DNA of 5,856 nucleotides from Hypericibacter sp050729195 (GTDB taxonomy: Bacteria > Pseudomonadota > Alphaproteobacteria > Dongiales > Dongiaceae). The notes under the pieces are model-generated. The model saw nothing but the letters and a program-made list of their open reading frames with translations, made no database searches and was not told where the DNA came from. The position numbers were made by a program, and so were the translations under genes. Positions 4,161-5,856 of the stretch are shown in pieces. Every line of letters starts with the position of its first letter. The stretch's first letter is position 1. Location: assembly GCF_050729195.1 (NCBI RefSeq), contig NZ_JBOHKS010000230.1:1-5856 (forward strand), in the 5' to 3' direction.

Positions 4161-5811
4161 GGGGCTTGCGGTTCATCGCGAGGTGCGGCTGGGCAAGGTC
4201 CGGCTGAACGAGCCGCGCCTTGGCTGGGCTTCCGAAGCATCGCGCCCGCTGGTGACGGTCACGGCCGCGAACGGCCGCGCGCTCCTGGCCGCGATCGATG
4301 AGACGGCGTCGGCCGCGGGCCTCGTGCCCGGCATGGTGCTGGCCGATGCGCGGGCCCTGGTTCCCGATCTCGCGGTGCGGCCGAGCCATCCCGACAAGGA
4401 TGCGGCGGCGCTGGCGCAGCTTGCCGATTGGTGCGCGCGCTTCAGCCCCTGGGTCGCGGTCGATGGCGCCGACGGGATTTTCCTCGACATCACCGGCTGC
4501 GCCCATCTCTTCGGCGGCGAGACTCGGATGATCGAGGATCTGGCGCAACGCCTGCGCCGGTTCGGCTATCGCATCCGCTTCGCCATCGCCGATACGCCCG
4601 GTGCGGCCTGGGCTGCGGCGCGCTTCGCCACGCTCGCGCGCGACAGCGACACGGTCATCCTGCCCTCGGGCGGGACGCGCGAGGCGATCGCGGGCCTGCC
4701 TGTCGCCGCCCTGCGCCTGTCACCGGTTCAGACCGCCGAGCTCGAGCGGCTGGGGCTCAAGACCATTGCCGAGCTTTACCCCTTGCCGCGCGCGGCGCTG
4801 CTGCGCCGCTTCGGGCTCGAGCCCGCGCGCCGGCTCGACCAGGCGCTGGGCCGCATCGACGAACCGATCAATCCGCGCACGCCGGCGAGCCCGCATGAGG
4901 CGCGGCTCGCCTTTGCCGAGCCGATCGTCGAGGCGCCCGCGATCGCCGCGGCGCTCGACCGGATGCTGGCGGGGCTGTGCGGTCATCTGGCGTCGGAGCA
5001 GCTGGGGGCCCGCCAGTTGCGTCTGGCGCTTTTCCGCGTCGATGGCAGCCTGCAGCATTTCTCGATCGGGACCAGCCGTCCCAACCGCGATCCCCACGCG
5101 CTGCGCCGGCTCTTCGCCAAGCTGTTCGACCGGCTCGATCCGGGCTTCGGGATCGAGGCGATGAGCCTGACGGCGACGCAGGCCGAGCCGCTCGAGGATC
5201 TGCAGCTGGTGCTGGCCCAGGCCCGGGCGCAAAGCCAGAAACGCGCTCAAGCCGCGCAGCGTGTTTCCATCGAAATACCGCTGCTGCCGGCCACGATCGA
5301 ATCCGCCGAGCCCCTCGACGAGACGGCGATCGAGCGCGCGGTCGACGAGGCGGCCTTGGCGGCACTCGCCGATCTCTTCGCCAATGGCCGCTTCGCCAAC
5401 GAGCCCGTCCCCGTGCGGTTGACGCGTCCGGCCCCGCAGGAAAGCCATCTGCCCGAGCGCGCGGTGGCGCCGGTGCCGGCCCTGGCCGGGAAGGCCGAGC
5501 GCTGGACCGCGATCGCGCTCACCACGGTCCGCCCGGTGCGGCTGCTGCCGCGTCCCGAGCCGCTCGAAACCGACGCGATCGAATCCGAAGCGCTGCCGAC
5601 CTCGTTCCGCTGGCGCGCCCGCCCGCACCGCATCCGCTTGGTCGAAGGCCCCGAGCGCATCACCCCCGAATGGTGGCGCCCGGCCACGTCGGGTTCTTCG
5701 GTCAGCGACACGCGGGATTATTACCGCGTCGAAGACAGCGAAGGCCGCCGCTTCTGGCTCTACCGCGAACAGACCGTCTCGCGCTGGTACCTGCACGGCC
5801 TCTTTGCGTGA
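4087..5811 (+). CDS. imuB: ImuB, Y-family polymerase-like mutasome protein
   Basis: ImuB (574 residues) is a catalytically dead Y-family homologue that bridges ImuA, DnaE2 and the beta clamp. The N-terminus VKRVVSLWLPHWATDRL lacks the first metal-binding aspartate motif of active enzymes. Where DinB has the D-E pair, this protein has D129-G130 within DGADGIFLDITGC (126-138), so the second acid is missing too. A helix-hairpin-helix region follows (LERLGLKTIAELYPLP, 219-234, and on to about 255). QLVLA at 373-377 sits where ImuB proteins usually carry a clamp-binding motif, but it lacks the final aromatic residue. QESHLPERA (451-459) and the end DYYRVEDSEGRRFWLYRE...WYLHGLFA are typical and show that the protein is full length. 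GTG 4087 is supported by GGAGGG at 4076-4081, five bases upstream; the in-frame ATG at 4000 would add 29 unrelated residues. A 34-bp hairpin repeat starts 11 nt after the stop. Confidence 0.94.
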   Translation: MKRVVSLWLPHWATDRLKIASRRAEGLAVHREVRLGKVRLNEPRLGWASEASRPLVTVTAANGRALLAAIDETASAAGLVPGMVLADARALVPDLAVRPSHPDKDAAALAQLADWCARFSPWVAVDGADGIFLDITGCAHLFGGETRMIEDLAQRLRRFGYRIRFAIADTPGAAWAAARFATLARDSDTVILPSGGTREAIAGLPVAALRLSPVQTAELERLGLKTIAELYPLPRAALLRRFGLEPARRLDQALGRIDEPINPRTPASPHEARLAFAEPIVEAPAIAAALDRMLAGLCGHLASEQLGARQLRLALFRVDGSLQHFSIGTSRPNRDPHALRRLFAKLFDRLDPGFGIEAMSLTATQAEPLEDLQLVLAQARAQSQKRAQAAQRVSIEIPLLPATIESAEPLDETAIERAVDEAALAALADLFANGRFANEPVPVRLTRPAPQESHLPERAVAPVPALAGKAERWTAIALTTVRPVRLLPRPEPLETDAIESEALPTSFRWRARPHRIRLVEGPERITPEWWRPATSGSSVSDTRDYYRVEDSEGRRFWLYREQTVSRWYLHGLFA

Positions 5812-5822
5812 CCAAAAAGAAT

Positions 5823-5856
5823 CCACGCCCCCTCCCCTTGCGGGAGGGGGTAGGGG
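5823..5856 (+). repeat. 34-bp GC-rich hairpin repeat, copy 2 (REP-like)
   Basis: This is an exact reverse-complement copy of 265-298, reaching the right edge of the window, so its true end is not seen. The stem is CCCCCTCCC (5828-5836) with GGGAGGGGG (5842-5850) around CTTGC. It begins 11 nt after the imuB stop, in the same orientation to imuB as copy 1 has to ygfZ. No T-run is visible after the stem inside the window, so intrinsic termination is unproven. Any dnaE2 gene must lie beyond this element or elsewhere in the genome. Confidence 0.75.

Noticed and set aside
4720..5826. 368-codon open frame on the minus strand opposite imuB
   Set aside because: It covers well-conserved ImuB coding sequence, has low-complexity R/G/A-rich composition, and starts in the region of the imuB stop. 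It is a shadow of codon bias.

Overview
The window looks like chromosomal DNA of a GC-rich alphaproteobacterium. The evidence is the strong G/C third-position bias, an imuA-imuB cassette, and a LexA operator of the alphaproteobacterial direct-repeat type (GTTC-N7-GTTC, seen here as GAAC-N7-GAAC) over its promoter. The general look suggests Rhodospirillales or a relative, but I cannot name a genus.

Left part (1-1400): on the minus strand lie the first 46 codons of a P1-family (DmpA-like) aminopeptidase and, upstream of it, a complete ygfZ (folate-binding, Fe-S cluster repair). The 212-nt gap between them holds two hairpins, one of which is part of a 34-bp GC-rich repeat. A 130-nt gap separates ygfZ from a divergent plus-strand gene pair.

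Middle (1401-3081): a four-helix membrane protein of unknown function is coupled by an ATGA overlap to a crotonase-family enzyme that keeps only one of the two classical catalytic glutamates. The crotonase ends tail to tail with a small secreted protein of unknown function, the two stop codons sharing the palindrome CTAG. Upstream of the small gene, on the same strand, is only the last 61 codons of a zinc-type alcohol dehydrogenase, a decayed remnant.

Right part (3270-5856): the dehydrogenase remnant stops where a small imperfect inverted repeat and the imu promoter begin. TTGACT and TAGAAC are spaced 17 bp, and a perfect LexA box overlaps the -10. imuA and imuB follow with a 74-nt overlap in two frames. 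They encode the accessory parts of the SOS-induced mutasome that works with the error-prone polymerase DnaE2. No dnaE2 is visible: 11 nt after imuB comes a second exact, inverted copy of the 34-bp repeat, running to the window edge.

I see no phage, CRISPR, transposase, rRNA or tRNA, and nothing that amounts to a wholly new system. The points most worth a second look are the imu control region and its junction with the broken dehydrogenase, the paired 34-bp elements behind two unrelated genes, and the membrane protein-crotonase pair.
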